Positions 48,272-58,839 are shown, counted from the first letter of the stretch. The stretch: DNA of 64,000 nt from Vibrio navarrensis (GCF_000764325.1 NZ_JMCG01000002.1:682001-746000); one strand, 5' to 3'. Made by a program: numbers and translations. The notes: generated by a model not told the origin, from the letters alone.

Positions 48272-48988
48272 ATGCAATTCCAACCTAAGTTACAAGCCGC
48301 TACTTTACAAAAGCGCTACAAACGTTTTCTCGCTGATGTGACCTATCAAGACGGCAGCACCGGCACCATTCACTGTGCTAATACGGGCGCAATGACAGGT
48401 TGTGCGACCGCTGGCGATACCATTTGGTACTCAACCTCAGACAACCCAAAACGCAAATACCCGCACAGTTGGGAACTGACTGAAACTGTCCACGGCGAGC
48501 GGATTTGCGTCAATACCGCCAGAGCGAACCAACTGGCCGTCGAAGCGATTGAAAACGGCTGGATCACTGAGCTGCAAAACTATGACCGACTGCAAACCGA
48601 AGTGAAGTACGGCAGTGAAAACAGTCGAATTGATATCCTGCTCAGCGCACACGACAAAGCAACGTGTTATATAGAGGTCAAAAGCGTCACGCTGCTCGAA
48701 CCGAGCGAGCCAGGGCAAGGCTATTTCCCTGACGCAGTGACAACTCGTGGGCAAAAACATCTGCGGGAACTCACAGAAATGGCACAAAATGGAAACCGAG
48801 CCATACTTTTGTTTGCTGTTTTACATTCAGGTATTGAAAAAGTTTCGGCGGCGCTCCATATAGACGCCAAATATTCCCAATTACTCAAACAAGCACAAAA
48901 AGCCGGAGTTGAAATCCTCTGTTATAAAGCAGAGATCAGCAATACAGAAATCAGACTCAATTCTGCTATCGAGTTTCTCGACAGATAG
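48272..48988 (+). CDS. sfsA: SfsA, sugar fermentation stimulation protein
   Basis: 238 residues, normal length. N-terminal OB-like part with RYKRFLADV and [11 protein letters not shown], then a nuclease-like fold with [21 protein letters not shown] (Asp and Glu-x-Lys near 117-133). Named from maltose effects in E. coli; DNA/RNA activity is suspected in the family but not settled. Position before dksA is conserved. Weak ribosome binding site. Confidence 0.93.
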   Translation: MQFQPKLQAATLQKRYKRFLADVTYQDGSTGTIHCANTGAMTGCATAGDTIWYSTSDNPKRKYPHSWELTETVHGERICVNTARANQLAVEAIENGWITELQNYDRLQTEVKYGSENSRIDILLSAHDKATCYIEVKSVTLLEPSEPGQGYFPDAVTTRGQKHLRELTEMAQNGNRAILLFAVLHSGIEKVSAALHIDAKYSQLLKQAQKAGVEILCYKAEISNTEIRLNSAIEFLDR

Positions 48989-49119
48989 AAAAATGATGTG
49001 GTGTTCACATTGACATCAAGTTTACGATTGATAGTTTGCCAGCACCGCCTCTTTCTGCTATAGATACCCGCCTTAAATTAGCTGCTTAGCAGTTGATAGG
49101 TGTAAGTAGGAGATGCTGT

Positions 49120-49566
49120 ATGCCAGAATCAAAGAAAAAAGCGCTAGGCATCCTAGCCATTGCCGGTGTGGAGCCGTATCAGGAAAAGCCTGGTGAAGAG
49201 TACATGTCACCAGACCAAGTGGTTCACTTTAGAAAGATTTTAGAAGCTTGGCGTAACCAGCTCAGGGAAGAAGTTGATCGTACTGTGCACCATATGCAGG
49301 ACGAGGCAGCAAATTTCCCGGATCCAGTTGACCGCGCTTCACAAGAAGAAGAGTTCAGCTTGGAGCTTCGCAACCGTGACCGCGAACGTCGCTTGATCAA
49401 GAAGATCGAGAAGACACTCGACAAGATCAACGAAGAAGACTTCGGCTTCTGTGAGTCTTGTGGTGTGGAGATCGGCATTCGTCGTCTTGAAGCTCGCCCA
49501 ACTGCTGATTTGTGTATCGACTGTAAAACCCTTGCAGAGATCAAAGAGAAGCAGATGCAGGGTTAA
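49120..49566 (+). CDS. dksA: RNA polymerase-binding transcription factor DksA
   Basis: 148 residues from ATG 49120 (AGGAGA seven bases upstream; the frame opens at 49093). Coiled coil with the tip Asp68 and Asp71 in [12 protein letters not shown], then a zinc finger with CESC and CIDC. Enters the RNA polymerase secondary channel and works with ppGpp. The leader 48989-49119 should contain its promoter. Followed by a terminator before gluQ. Confidence 0.97.
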   Translation: MPESKKKALGILAIAGVEPYQEKPGEEYMSPDQVVHFRKILEAWRNQLREEVDRTVHHMQDEAANFPDPVDRASQEEEFSLELRNRDRERRLIKKIEKTLDKINEEDFGFCESCGVEIGIRRLEARPTADLCIDCKTLAEIKEKQMQG

Positions 49567-49587
49567 GTCACCTGATATCCGATCGTA

Positions 49588-49612
49588 AAGGGAGCTGTCG
49601 CTCCCTTTTTGT
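49588..49612 (+). terminator. Terminator between dksA and gluQ
   Basis: Eight-bp stem AAGGGAGC/GCTCCCTT, TGTC loop, then T5 G T4. It stands 16 bases before the gluQ start, so gluQ expression needs read-through or its own promoter, as reported for enteric dksA-gluQ. Confidence 0.88.
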
Positions 49613-49628
49613 TTTGAGATCAAGAACT

Positions 49629-50510
49629 ATGAGTTACATCGGTCGTTTCGCTCCCTCTCCTTCCGGCCCGCTCCATTTTGGCTCGCTGATCGCCGCTCTT
49701 GGTAGCTATTTCCAAGCCAAATCACAGCATGGTAAATGGCTGGTACGCATTGAAGATCTCGACCCACCCCGAGAAATGCCCGGGGCGGCAGAGCTTATTT
49801 TAAAAACACTGCAAACCTACCATCTTTACTGGGATGGTGAGGTGGTGTATCAAAGTCAGCGCCATGCGCTCTATCAAGCACAAATTGACCACTGGCTCGC
49901 TTCTGGTCAGGCATACTACTGCCAGTGCACGCGCAAACAGATCAAAGAAAATGGCGGCTACTATCCGGGCACGTGTCGCAGTGCGGGCCATAGCCAAGGG
50001 GCGATTCGTTTGAAAATGACGCACCCTGTGCGCACTTTTGTCGATTTAAAACACGGTGAAATCTCCATTCCCGCGGCGCTGGTCGATGAAGATTTTATTA
50101 TCAAACGCCGAGATGGCTTGTTTGCTTACAATCTTGCTGTTGTACTGGACGACATTGCCCAAGGCGTGACGGAAGTAGTGCGCGGCGCGGATCTCATCGA
50201 GCCAACCGGCAGGCAGATCAGCTTGTACCAAATGCTTGGCCAGTCGCCGGTGCGCTATTTGCACTTACCGCTGGCCGTCGATCACAGTGGCAATAAGCTC
50301 TCCAAACAAAATCACGCCACGGGCATCGATTTGCAACACCCGGCAGCGCTGATTCTGGAAGCGATGGCATTCCTCGGCTTCAAGTGGGATGAGCAGCTAG
50401 AATACGCCAGCATTGACGAAATTCTTCGCTGGGGAGTAGAAAACTGGCAACTGACACAGCTACCCGACAGATTGAAGATCACTGCACGATTCTCAAACGG
50501 TACTGTGTGA
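49629..50510 (+). CDS. gluQ: Glutamyl-Q tRNA(Asp) synthetase
   Basis: 293 residues from ATG 49629. Short GluRS-like enzyme lacking the anticodon-binding domain. HIGH-equivalent PSPSGPLHFGSL at the N-terminus, zinc Cys in YYCQCTRKQ and PGTC (about 101-120), KMSKS-equivalent KLSKQNHA near 226. Attaches glutamate to queuosine in tRNA-Asp. No good ribosome binding site because the dksA terminator lies immediately upstream. Confidence 0.94.
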   Translation: MSYIGRFAPSPSGPLHFGSLIAALGSYFQAKSQHGKWLVRIEDLDPPREMPGAAELILKTLQTYHLYWDGEVVYQSQRHALYQAQIDHWLASGQAYYCQCTRKQIKENGGYYPGTCRSAGHSQGAIRLKMTHPVRTFVDLKHGEISIPAALVDEDFIIKRRDGLFAYNLAVVLDDIAQGVTEVVRGADLIEPTGRQISLYQMLGQSPVRYLHLPLAVDHSGNKLSKQNHATGIDLQHPAALILEAMAFLGFKWDEQLEYASIDEILRWGVENWQLTQLPDRLKITARFSNGTV

Positions 50511-50595
50511 GCTATTATAAGCGCCAAAATCAAGCCAAATGGGCGTAAAACCTAACCAATGCAAAGGGGTTAACGGCCTCTTTTGCCAAATGCAC

Positions 50596-51957
50596 ATGAA
50601 TAAAAACGAAAATACACCTTGCAGTCCCAGCTCTTGCCCGGAACTCGCTTTAAATGTGATTACTCGTCAAGAGCACAATATTTCACGCAAGCAGATCAGC
50701 GACAATGCGTTGAAAGTGCTATACCGACTTCATGGCGCCGGCTTTGACGCTTATTTAGTGGGTGGAGGCGTGCGAGATCTGTTACTCGGCCAAACACCGA
50801 AAGATTTCGATATTGCGACCAACGCAACGCCAGAGCAGCTTAAACATCTGTTTCGCAACTGCCGTTTAATTGGCCGTCGCTTTCGTCTGGCGCACATTAT
50901 GTTTGGTCGCGACATCATCGAAGTGGCGACTTTTCGTGGTCACCACCAAGACGCCGATTCGCCAGTCTCGCAGCAATCCAAACAAGGCATGCTGCTACGC
51001 GATAACGTGTATGGCACGATTGATGAAGATGCCGAACGCCGCGACTTCACCATTAACGCCATGTATTACAACATTGCCGACTATTCGATTCATGACTATG
51101 CAGGCGGCGTAGAAGATCTTGAAGACCGCTTGATCCGCCTGATTGGCGATCCGCAAACCCGTTATCGGGAAGATCCGGTGCGCATGCTGCGCGCAATTCG
51201 CTTTGCGGCCAAACTCGATTTTGACATCGAAGAAGACACCGCCGCGCCAATTGAAGAGCTGGCGCCTTTGCTACGCGACATTCCGGCGGCGCGCCTGTAT
51301 GAAGAGTCTCTCAAGTTGCTGCAAGCAGGATACGGTTTGGAAACCTACCACCTACTGCGCGAGTACAATCTATTCCAGCAACTTTTCCCAGCCATTGCCG
51401 CCCATTTCACCGAAGATTACTCTTCGCCAACTGAGCAGATGCTGGATCTGGTGTTAGACTCCACAGACATGCGTATCGACGAAGGCAAGCGCATCAACCC
51501 TGCCTACATGTTCGCCGCTATGCTGTGGTATCCGATGCTGGCACTCGCTGACAAACTGATGGAAGCACACAACTTGTGCCACTACGACGCGGTCATGGAA
51601 GCCAGTAATCTGATTTTGGATGAGCAAGTGCGCTCTATCGCCATCCCGCGTCGCCATACTGCTACCATTCGTGAGATTTGGCAGTTGCAACTGCGCATGC
51701 CAAGGCGCAACGGTAAACGCGCTTTCCGCTTGATGGAGCTTAACAAGTTCCGTGCGGGCTTTGATTTCCTCGAAATGCGTGGTGAGATCGAAGGCGGGGA
51801 AACCGAAAAACTGGCCAAATGGTGGGCCACATTCCAAAACGCCGGGCGCGAAATGCGCGTCGCGATGGCTTCCGACCTCGATGGCAAACCCGGCTCTAAA
51901 CCAAGCCGCAAGCGCAAATCCTCTTTCCGCAAGAAAAAGGACAAACCGCAGTCATGA
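50596..51957 (+). CDS. pcnB: Poly(A) polymerase I
   Basis: 453 residues if started at ATG 50596; the frame is open from ATG 50539 and neither start has a ribosome binding site, so the true start is uncertain. Nucleotidyltransferase head: VGGGVRDLLLG, then DFDIATNATP with the metal Asp pair, RRFRLAHIMFG, and RRDFTINAMYYN; RYREDPVRMLRAIRFAAKL is the neck. Basic C-terminal tail (KPSRKRKSSFRKKKDK) for RNA binding. Adds poly(A) to RNA 3' ends. Overlaps folK by four bases. Confidence 0.93.
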   Translation: MNKNENTPCSPSSCPELALNVITRQEHNISRKQISDNALKVLYRLHGAGFDAYLVGGGVRDLLLGQTPKDFDIATNATPEQLKHLFRNCRLIGRRFRLAHIMFGRDIIEVATFRGHHQDADSPVSQQSKQGMLLRDNVYGTIDEDAERRDFTINAMYYNIADYSIHDYAGGVEDLEDRLIRLIGDPQTRYREDPVRMLRAIRFAAKLDFDIEEDTAAPIEELAPLLRDIPAARLYEESLKLLQAGYGLETYHLLREYNLFQQLFPAIAAHFTEDYSSPTEQMLDLVLDSTDMRIDEGKRINPAYMFAAMLWYPMLALADKLMEAHNLCHYDAVMEASNLILDEQVRSIAIPRRHTATIREIWQLQLRMPRRNGKRAFRLMELNKFRAGFDFLEMRGEIEGGETEKLAKWWATFQNAGREMRVAMASDLDGKPGSKPSRKRKSSFRKKKDKPQS

Positions 51958-52439
51958 TCCGTGCATATATCGCGATCGGCAGTAATCTTGCCGATCCCGT
52001 TGCCCAAGCCAATCGTGCTATTGCGGCCTTGAAAAGCTTACCAAACAGTGAGCTGGTCGCGATATCTCAGCTTTACAGCAGCACACCGATGGGGCCACAA
52101 AATCAGCCCGACTATATTAACGCCGTGGCTGAAATCCAAACCGAATTAACGCCGTTGCAACTGCTCGATTGCACTCAAGCGATTGAACTGGAGCAAGGGC
52201 GTGTCCGTAAAGAAGAGCGCTGGGGACCAAGAACCCTAGATCTCGACCTCCTTCTTTACGGCAATGAGGTGATCGACTCCGAGCGGTTAACCATTCCCCA
52301 CTATGGAATGAAAGAGCGTGAATTCGTTCTTTACCCACTCGCCGAAATCGCACCAAATTTAACCCTCCCTGATGGGACCAGGCTCGCTGAACTTCTCACT
52401 CAGGTGGAGAGAAACGGCCTCGGTATTTGGCAATCATAG
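51954..52439 (+). CDS. folK: 2-amino-4-hydroxy-6-hydroxymethyldihydropteridine pyrophosphokinase
   Basis: 161 residues. HPPK signature GPRTLDLDLLLYG near residue 90 with the two Mg2+ Asp, N-terminal YIAIGSNL, and RVRKEERWGPR. Transfers pyrophosphate from ATP to the pterin in folate synthesis. ATGA overlap with pcnB. Confidence 0.96.
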   Translation: MIRAYIAIGSNLADPVAQANRAIAALKSLPNSELVAISQLYSSTPMGPQNQPDYINAVAEIQTELTPLQLLDCTQAIELEQGRVRKEERWGPRTLDLDLLLYGNEVIDSERLTIPHYGMKEREFVLYPLAEIAPNLTLPDGTRLAELLTQVERNGLGIWQS

Positions 52440-52462
52440 CCAACTCCTAGTAAGGAAAAATC

Positions 52463-53257
52463 ATGAAAAAAATTACCATTAATGACCTGATGAAGTGGAA
52501 GCAGGAAGGTCGCAAGTTCCCAACTTCCACCGCGTACGACGCGAGTTTTGCTCAGTTGTTCGAAAGCCAAGAGATGCCGGTATTACTCGTCGGCGACTCA
52601 CTTGGCATGGTGTTGCAAGGGCACGCCGATACCCTGCCTGTCACTGTTGATGATATCGCTTATCACACTCGTTGTGTTCGCGCTGGTAGCCCTAACTGCC
52701 TGCTCATGGCCGACATGCCTTTTATGAGCTATGCCACACCCGAACAAGCGTGTGACAACGCTGCCAAACTGATGCGCGCAGGCGCAAATATGGTAAAAAT
52801 TGAGGGCGGTGATTGGCTGGTGGACACGGTCAAAATGCTGACCGAACGTGCTATTCCCGTATGTGCTCACCTTGGCCTGACACCACAATCCGTCAATATT
52901 TTTGGTGGTTATAAAGTTCAAGGCCGCGAACAAGATAAAGCCGATCGCATGGTGAAAGATGCCCTTGCACTACAAGAAGCGGGCGCGCAAGTCGTCCTGC
53001 TTGAGTGTGTTCCGGCGTCGCTGGCGGCACGAATTACTCAAGTACTGGATGTTCCGGTGATTGGTATTGGTGCCGGAAATGTGACCGACGGTCAGATCTT
53101 GGTTATGCATGATATGTTTGGTATTTCAGCCAATTACATGCCAAAATTCTCGAAAAATTTCCTAGCGGAAACCGGTGATATGCGTAAAGCGGTCGCCTTG
53201 TACATGGAACAGGTACAGGCAGGCACGTTCCCAGATGACGCACACACCATTGCATAG
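52463..53257 (+). CDS. panB: 3-methyl-2-oxobutanoate hydroxymethyltransferase
   Basis: 264 residues. AAGGAAAAATC before ATG. Motifs: [25 protein letters not shown] near 44, VKIEGGDW near 112, and [14 protein letters not shown]. First committed step of pantothenate synthesis using methylene-tetrahydrofolate, which fits its place after folK. In operon with panC, 12 bases apart. Confidence 0.97.
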   Translation: MKKITINDLMKWKQEGRKFPTSTAYDASFAQLFESQEMPVLLVGDSLGMVLQGHADTLPVTVDDIAYHTRCVRAGSPNCLLMADMPFMSYATPEQACDNAAKLMRAGANMVKIEGGDWLVDTVKMLTERAIPVCAHLGLTPQSVNIFGGYKVQGREQDKADRMVKDALALQEAGAQVVLLECVPASLAARITQVLDVPVIGIGAGNVTDGQILVMHDMFGISANYMPKFSKNFLAETGDMRKAVALYMEQVQAGTFPDDAHTIA

Positions 53258-53269
53258 AGGATAGAGTAG

Positions 53270-54181
53270 ATGCAAACCTTTGCCGACATTGCCGCCCTGC
53301 GCGATCAGCTTCGCACCTTCAAGCGCGAAGGGCGCAAAATTGCTTTTGTTCCCACCATGGGTAATCTGCATGAAGGTCACCTGACCTTAGTGCGTAAGGC
53401 TCGCGAGCATGCCGATATTGTGGTAGTGAGTATTTTTGTCAACCCGATGCAGTTTGAGCGTGCGGATGACCTCAACAACTACCCAAGAACGCTCGATGAA
53501 GACTTGAGCAAACTCAACTCGCAAGGGGTCGATCTGGTCTTTACCCCAAGCGCCGAGATGATGTATCCAGAAGGTCTCGATAAACAGACCGCAGTCGAAG
53601 TGCCTGGACTTTCTAGCATGCTAGAAGGTGCCTCTCGTCCGGGGCATTTCCGTGGTGTTGCCACCATAGTGACTAAACTGTTTAATATCGTGCAGCCTGA
53701 TGTTGCTTGCTTTGGTGAGAAAGATTTTCAACAACTGGCGATCATTCGCAAAATGACCAGCGATCTAGCGTTAGATATTGAGATCATCGGCGTACCGACA
53801 GTACGTGAAATGGATGGTCTGGCGATGAGCTCGCGCAACAGTCTGCTGACGATCGATGAGCGTCAACGTGCACCAGTGCTGGCACGCACCATGCGTTGGA
53901 TCAGCAGCGCGATCCGCGGTGGACGCGACGATTATGCGTCGATCATCGAAGATGCCAACGACCAACTGCGCGCGGCCGATTTGCAACCGGATGAGATCTT
54001 TATCCGTGATGCGCGCACGCTGCAAGCAATCAATGCCGACACCACGCAAGCCGTTATCTTGATGTCTGCTTTCCTTGGCAAAGCACGCCTGATTGATAAC
54101 CAAGTGGTTGAGCTCAATAAAGAGAGCAAAGAAGAAGCGGAGCCTACCGCCGCCGCTTCAAGCAACGATACCAATAGCTAA
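53270..54181 (+). CDS. panC: Pantothenate synthetase
   Basis: 303 residues. HIGH-type motif [14 protein letters not shown] near 30, [15 protein letters not shown] near 150, KMSKS-type MSSRNSLLT near 188. Joins pantoate and beta-alanine with ATP. The family ends near residue 283; here an extra acidic/Ser-rich tail ([16 protein letters not shown]) follows. GAGGA start signal. Confidence 0.96.
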   Translation: MQTFADIAALRDQLRTFKREGRKIAFVPTMGNLHEGHLTLVRKAREHADIVVVSIFVNPMQFERADDLNNYPRTLDEDLSKLNSQGVDLVFTPSAEMMYPEGLDKQTAVEVPGLSSMLEGASRPGHFRGVATIVTKLFNIVQPDVACFGEKDFQQLAIIRKMTSDLALDIEIIGVPTVREMDGLAMSSRNSLLTIDERQRAPVLARTMRWISSAIRGGRDDYASIIEDANDQLRAADLQPDEIFIRDARTLQAINADTTQAVILMSAFLGKARLIDNQVVELNKESKEEAEPTAAASSNDTNS

Positions 54182-54225
54182 GCTGGCGATGGTTTACTCG
54201 CCTATCGTTGAAAGGCAAAAATGAA

Positions 54226-54256
54226 AGAGGGTTGTCGATGTGACAACCCTTTTTAT
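54226..54256. terminator. Terminator after panC
   Basis: Nine-bp stem AGGGTTGTC/GACAACCCT, GATGT loop, T tract. The minus-strand side also has CTCTTTCATTTTT, so it may help end yadH. Confidence 0.88.
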
Positions 54257-54313
54257 TGCTTGTTTTCTTTCTTTTTTATTACTTATTTTATTGCTTCGCA
54301 ATGGACGTCAGCG

Positions 54314-55084
54314 TTATGAACGCAGACCAATGCCTCGCGTCACTAGGTAATGGGCAACACCGTATAGCAGCAAAACGAAACCGCCGAGTACAGTAAACGA
54401 AGTGGCGATGCCCACATCCGACACCCCTAAAAAGCCATAACGGAAAGCGTTGACCATGTAGACGATAGGGTTGATTTGCGACACCCCTTGCCAAAACTCC
54501 GGCAACAACTGAATGGAATAAAAGACGCCACCGAGATAGGTCAGCGGTGTCAAAACAAAGGTCGGGATAATCGAAATGTCGTCAAAGGTGCGGGCAAAAA
54601 CCGCGTTGATCAGCCCGCCAAGAGCAAACACCACCGAAGTTAAAAACACCGTGGCAAAAATGATTCCCCAATGCTGAACTTGGAGATCGACAAACAGCAG
54701 CGAAACTGCGGTGACCATCGCCCCCACCAGTAAGCCTCGCGCTACGCCCCCCATCACAAAACCTAAGATGATCACGTAATTGGGCACAGGAGCAACCAAC
54801 AACTCTTCAATGTTGCGTTGAAACTTGGCACTAAAAAACGAAGAGGCGACATTGGAGTAGGAGTTCGTGATCACCGACATCATGATAAGTCCGGGGACAA
54901 TATACTCCATGTAGCTAAAGCCGTTCATCTGGCCGATACGTGAGCCGATCAGGCTGCCAAAAATAATGAAATACAAACTCATGGTGATCGCCGGCGGAAC
55001 CAAAGTCTGCACCCAAATACGGGTAAAGCGGTTGATCTCTTTAGTCAGCAAGCTACAAAACGCAGTCCAATACAAACGATACAT
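54314..55084 (-). CDS. yadH: ABC-2 type transporter permease YadH
   Basis: 256 residues, about six membrane segments, ABC-2 family (YadH). N-terminal amphipathic TAFCSLLTKEINRFTRIWVQTLVPP, then IVPGLIMMSVI and the LNxxxGVF-like VLTPLTYLGGVFYSIQLLP. Partner of YadG three bases upstream. Substrate unknown; the pair is conserved near hpt-can-panC in enteric bacteria. Confidence 0.9.
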   Translation of the reverse strand: MYRLYWTAFCSLLTKEINRFTRIWVQTLVPPAITMSLYFIIFGSLIGSRIGQMNGFSYMEYIVPGLIMMSVITNSYSNVASSFFSAKFQRNIEELLVAPVPNYVIILGFVMGGVARGLLVGAMVTAVSLLFVDLQVQHWGIIFATVFLTSVVFALGGLINAVFARTFDDISIIPTFVLTPLTYLGGVFYSIQLLPEFWQGVSQINPIVYMVNAFRYGFLGVSDVGIATSFTVLGGFVLLLYGVAHYLVTRGIGLRS

Positions 55085-55086
55085 GC

Positions 55087-56010
55087 TTATTTCTCCTTAG
55101 CCTGCTCACGCACAATACTCACGAACAACTCTTCGAGGCGATTGGCTTTGTTGCGCATCGACATCACCATGATCCCCTGCGCGCTGAGCTGAGCGAAGAC
55201 CTGATTGAGCGGCTGCGTTTTTTCAATCTCAATTTCCAATGAGTCGTTGTCACAGCGAGATGACACCACGCCAGTCAGTTCAGGCGTCGCCGAACCCGGA
55301 GCCAGATCCAAAATAAAGGTCTCCACATCCAGCTTCGCCAACAACGCTTTCATGCTGGTGTTTTCGATCAGCTCACCTTTATTGATGATGCCGATATTGC
55401 GACACAGCATCTCCGCTTCTTCCAGATAGTGGGTGGTGAGAATGATGGTAATGCCTTGCTGTTGGTTAATCTCTTGCAAAAACTCCCACATAGAGCGGCG
55501 CAATTCGATGTCCACCCCAGCGGTTGGTTCATCTAAAATCAACAGCTTGGGTTCATGCATCAATGCGCGAGCGATCATCAGTCGTCGCTTCATCCCGCCA
55601 GAAAGATTACGCGCACGTTCTTTACGTTTTTCCCACAGATCGAGTTTAGATAGGTACTTTTTCGCCCTTTCTTTCGCCAGTTCGCGTGATACGCCATAAT
55701 AACCAGCTTGCTGCATCACGATCTGTTCCACCGTCTCAAACTGGTTAAAGTTAAATTCTTGCGGAACCAGCCCTAAGTTCTGTTTGGCTAACTCTAAATC
55801 GCGGTCAATGTCGTAACCAAAGACCTTCACCTTCCCAGACGTTTTATTTACCAAAGAGGAGATAACACCAATCGTGGTCGATTTCCCCGCCCCATTCGGG
55901 CCTAACAACGCATAAAAGTCGCCTTTTTTCACATTCAGGCTGATCCCTTTGAGCGCCTCAAAGCCGCCCGCGTAGGTTTTACGCAGTTGTTCTATTTCGA
56001 GTGCGTACAT
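55087..56010 (-). CDS. yadG: ABC transporter ATPase YadG
   Basis: 307 residues. Walker A GPNGAGKST near 38, Q-loop VPQEFNF, signature NLSGGMKRRLMIARAL near 137, Walker B LLILDEPTAGVD, THYLEEAE, then a C-terminal extension typical of the drug/export ATPases of this group. Works with YadH. Confidence 0.92.
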   Translation of the reverse strand: MYALEIEQLRKTYAGGFEALKGISLNVKKGDFYALLGPNGAGKSTTIGVISSLVNKTSGKVKVFGYDIDRDLELAKQNLGLVPQEFNFNQFETVEQIVMQQAGYYGVSRELAKERAKKYLSKLDLWEKRKERARNLSGGMKRRLMIARALMHEPKLLILDEPTAGVDIELRRSMWEFLQEINQQQGITIILTTHYLEEAEMLCRNIGIINKGELIENTSMKALLAKLDVETFILDLAPGSATPELTGVVSSRCDNDSLEIEIEKTQPLNQVFAQLSAQGIMVMSMRNKANRLEELFVSIVREQAKEK

Positions 56011-56094
56011 AAATCCACAGTGCTCTTTTCATCAATAATGCCTATCAAATGACGCTCACTTGCTGCTTTTTCAACCCTGCATTAGAAATTAATC

Positions 56095-56125
56095 ATAAAC
56101 AAAAGCGCGGCTCACAGGCCGCGCT
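56095..56125 (-). terminator. Terminator of the SulP gene
   Basis: On the minus strand an 8-bp stem AGCGCGGC/GCCGCGCT followed by TTTGTTT, 37 bases after the stop. Confidence 0.75.
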
Positions 56126-56161
56126 CTATCATACCGTGAATTGAAGCCAAAACGGCCAAAG

Positions 56162-57820
56162 TTAATTCAATTGAATCGACGTTTTCTCAACGGTTTTTAC
56201 CGCTGCATTCAAGGCTTCGTAGCGGAATTTGAAGGTATTCTCTGCGGGCACTAAATCGAGCACATGGAACCTTTCTAATTGCTCGCGAGTACGCTCGTTT
56301 GGACAGAGTAAATAGACCTCACAGTGTGCCTCCAGCGCATCTTTGATCGCGTTTTCCAGCGCTAATCCCACCGTCACGTCAATCATAGGTACATCGGTCA
56401 AATCCAAAATCATCACTTCATACTCATTGATGCTGGTATGTTGGCGGGAAATCGCTTTCGATACGCTGAAAATCATCGGCCCTGAAAGGTAGAAAAACAG
56501 TACTTTACTATTGGCTTTATCCAACAGCGCACGTTCACTGTCAGTCAGTGGCACATCATCGTCATCGGCATCACTGATCGCTTTCACTTGTTTGGCTTGC
56601 TCGCGGCTTAAGCGCTCAATCACTAGGATATTGGAGATAAACACACCCAGTCCGACCGCCGCTATCAAATCGACAAACACAGTCAGGAGCATCACGCCGT
56701 ACATGATTGCCATCCCCTGCACGCTGACTTTGTGCGCGCGCTGGATAAAACTCCAATCGAGAATGCCAAAACCGACATAGACCGCTATCCCAGCAAGCAC
56801 CGCCATCGGAATCGGAGCGGTCAGGCTGCTCGCCACCAATACCACCATCGCTAAAATCAGCGCCCTTGCCACACCGGAAAGCGGTGAGCGTGCCCCCACC
56901 TGAATGTTCGTCACCGTGCCCATGGTCGCACCAGCACCGGGCAGCGCGCCGAACAGCCCAGAGATCATGTTGGCCAAGCCTTGGCCGCGAAGTTCTTTGT
57001 CTGAGTCATGCTCTTTACGCGTCAACGAATCACCAATGACCGCGGTGAGTAAGGTATCAATGCAACCCAAAGTCCCGAGTACTAGCGCATCAATCACCAT
57101 AGTGGTAAAGAGCTCTGCGTCCAGTACTGGCACCACCAGCGATGGCAACCCCGTGGGAATCTCGCCAATACGACGAATCTCTTCGCTATCAAACAGCATC
57201 ACAGAGAGCAGCGTCACCGCCACCAGCGCCACCAATTGTGCAGGCACGTACTTACGGTATTGTTTGGGAAAGAAAAACAGGATGCCCAAAGTCAGCAAGC
57301 CAAGAAAAAGCTCGCCAAACTTCATATTAGCCAGTGTCGTGGGCAAGGCCGACAGTGTGCCCATCACACCACCAGTTGGCGCAGCATGACCGAGTAGTGG
57401 CGACAGTTGCAGAATAATCAAGATGACGCCAATTCCCGACATAAAGCCAGAGATCACGCTATATGGCATCAGAGTGATGTATTTTCCCAGCTTGAGCGTC
57501 CCGATGAGTATTTGAAACGCGCCTGCCATCATGACCACAGTAAAAGTCATGGCTATGCCAGATTCCGGATACTTGGCCACCATGCTGGTCAGCACTGCGG
57601 TCATGATCACCGTCATCGGTCCGGTCGGCTCAGAAATAAGCGTGGTCGAGCCACCAAACAGCGCGGCAAACAAGCCGACCAAAATGGCGCCCCACAGACC
57701 CGCTTCCGCTCCCGCACCAGAAGCCACCCCAAACGCCAGAGCCAGCGGCAGAGAGATAATCGCCGTGGTGACCCCACCAAACAGGTCTCCTTTGACGTTC
57801 ATATCTGAAAAGCGTGACAT
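56162..57820 (-). CDS. SulP family anion transporter with STAS domain
   Basis: 552 residues from ATG 57820; a TTG-started version six residues longer exists, but GGGGAG stands directly before the ATG. About eleven to twelve membrane segments, with SLPLALAFGVASGAGAEAGLW and the EPTGPMTVIMTAV motif near 65, then a STAS domain (about 440-540; VMILDLTDVPMIDVT). Divergent from a carbonic anhydrase gene, suggesting bicarbonate rather than sulfate as substrate, as in BicA-type transporters. Substrate not proven by sequence. Confidence 0.88.
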   Translation of the reverse strand: MSRFSDMNVKGDLFGGVTTAIISLPLALAFGVASGAGAEAGLWGAILVGLFAALFGGSTTLISEPTGPMTVIMTAVLTSMVAKYPESGIAMTFTVVMMAGAFQILIGTLKLGKYITLMPYSVISGFMSGIGVILIILQLSPLLGHAAPTGGVMGTLSALPTTLANMKFGELFLGLLTLGILFFFPKQYRKYVPAQLVALVAVTLLSVMLFDSEEIRRIGEIPTGLPSLVVPVLDAELFTTMVIDALVLGTLGCIDTLLTAVIGDSLTRKEHDSDKELRGQGLANMISGLFGALPGAGATMGTVTNIQVGARSPLSGVARALILAMVVLVASSLTAPIPMAVLAGIAVYVGFGILDWSFIQRAHKVSVQGMAIMYGVMLLTVFVDLIAAVGLGVFISNILVIERLSREQAKQVKAISDADDDDVPLTDSERALLDKANSKVLFFYLSGPMIFSVSKAISRQHTSINEYEVMILDLTDVPMIDVTVGLALENAIKDALEAHCEVYLLCPNERTREQLERFHVLDLVPAENTFKFRYEALNAAVKTVEKTSIQLN

Positions 57821-58056
57821 CTCCCCTTTTTCCCCCAAATAAGCAGATAAATGGCAGCATATTGCCTAAATCATCCATCAGTACGATACGAGTCAGCGTA
57901 TTTTGCTTTCTCAATGATGTCTTTTAACGACATTAGCCGAAAAGTCTATAACGTTTGCCACAAAAACTCGTCAGATGAGTGCACTTGCAATCAATTAGTA
58001 AGAGAACGAAATTGTAACATTGTGTATAGTTGGCTGAATCGATTGAGGGAAGTAAG

Positions 58057-58725
58057 ATGCCAGAGTTAAAACAACTATTTGAAAATAATGCAAAGTGGTC
58101 AGATTCGATTAAAGCTGAACGGCCTGAATACTTTGCCAAACTTGCCCAAGGACAAAATCCAGACTTTCTCTGGATCGGCTGTGCAGATAGCCGAGTCCCC
58201 GCGGAACGACTAACCGGTCTTTACTCTGGCGAGCTGTTCGTTCACCGCAACGTGGCTAACTTGGTGGTGCATACTGACCTCAACTGTTTGTCGGTGGTGC
58301 AATATGCGGTGGATGTGCTTAAGGTTAAGCACATCATTGTTTGCGGCCACTACGACTGCGGCGGGGTGAAAGCGAGTATCAAAAATCCGAAACTCGGACT
58401 GATTAACAACTGGCTATTGCACATTCGCGATCTCTACTTGAAGCACCGCAGCTACTTAGATTTCATGCCTGAAGATCAGCGAGCGGATAAGTTGGCAGAG
58501 CTTAACGTCGCAGAGCAGATCTACAACTTAGGTAACTCGACTATCTTGCAAAATGCATGGGAGCGTGGCCAAGAGATTGAACTTCATGGCCTAGTGTACG
58601 GTATTGAGGATGGTCGTTTGGAGTACCTTGGGGTGCGTTGTCACTCCAGCGACTGCGTAGAAACAACCTACGCAAGCTCACTAGAAAAGATCCTCAACCC
58701 AGAGCACAAACTGCTGTGTCGTTAA
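58057..58725 (+). CDS. can: Beta-class carbonic anhydrase
   Basis: 222 residues from ATG 58057 with GAGGGA eight bases upstream; the frame opens at TTG 58030. Zinc and catalytic residues: Cys42 and Asp44 in [10 protein letters not shown], His and Cys in [10 protein letters not shown] near 98-101. Interconverts CO2 and HCO3-. Divergent from the SulP gene, convergent with hpt, as in E. coli can-hpt. Confidence 0.95.
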   Translation: MPELKQLFENNAKWSDSIKAERPEYFAKLAQGQNPDFLWIGCADSRVPAERLTGLYSGELFVHRNVANLVVHTDLNCLSVVQYAVDVLKVKHIIVCGHYDCGGVKASIKNPKLGLINNWLLHIRDLYLKHRSYLDFMPEDQRADKLAELNVAEQIYNLGNSTILQNAWERGQEIELHGLVYGIEDGRLEYLGVRCHSSDCVETTYASSLEKILNPEHKLLCR

Positions 58726-58764
58726 CGCGATTGCGTTATACCCACCGATTCAAATCAAAGAAAC

Positions 58765-58793
58765 AAAAAACGCCCGTGTTCAGGGCGTTTTCT
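58765..58793. terminator. Terminator between can and hpt
   Basis: Nine-bp stem AAAACGCCC/GGGCGTTTT, seven-base loop, A and T tracts at the flanks. Serves the converging genes. Confidence 0.8.
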
Positions 58794-58839
58794 ATTGAAA
58801 GTCGCTTGCAAAACTCTGCTCAAGCATCTTTGCTGCCGC

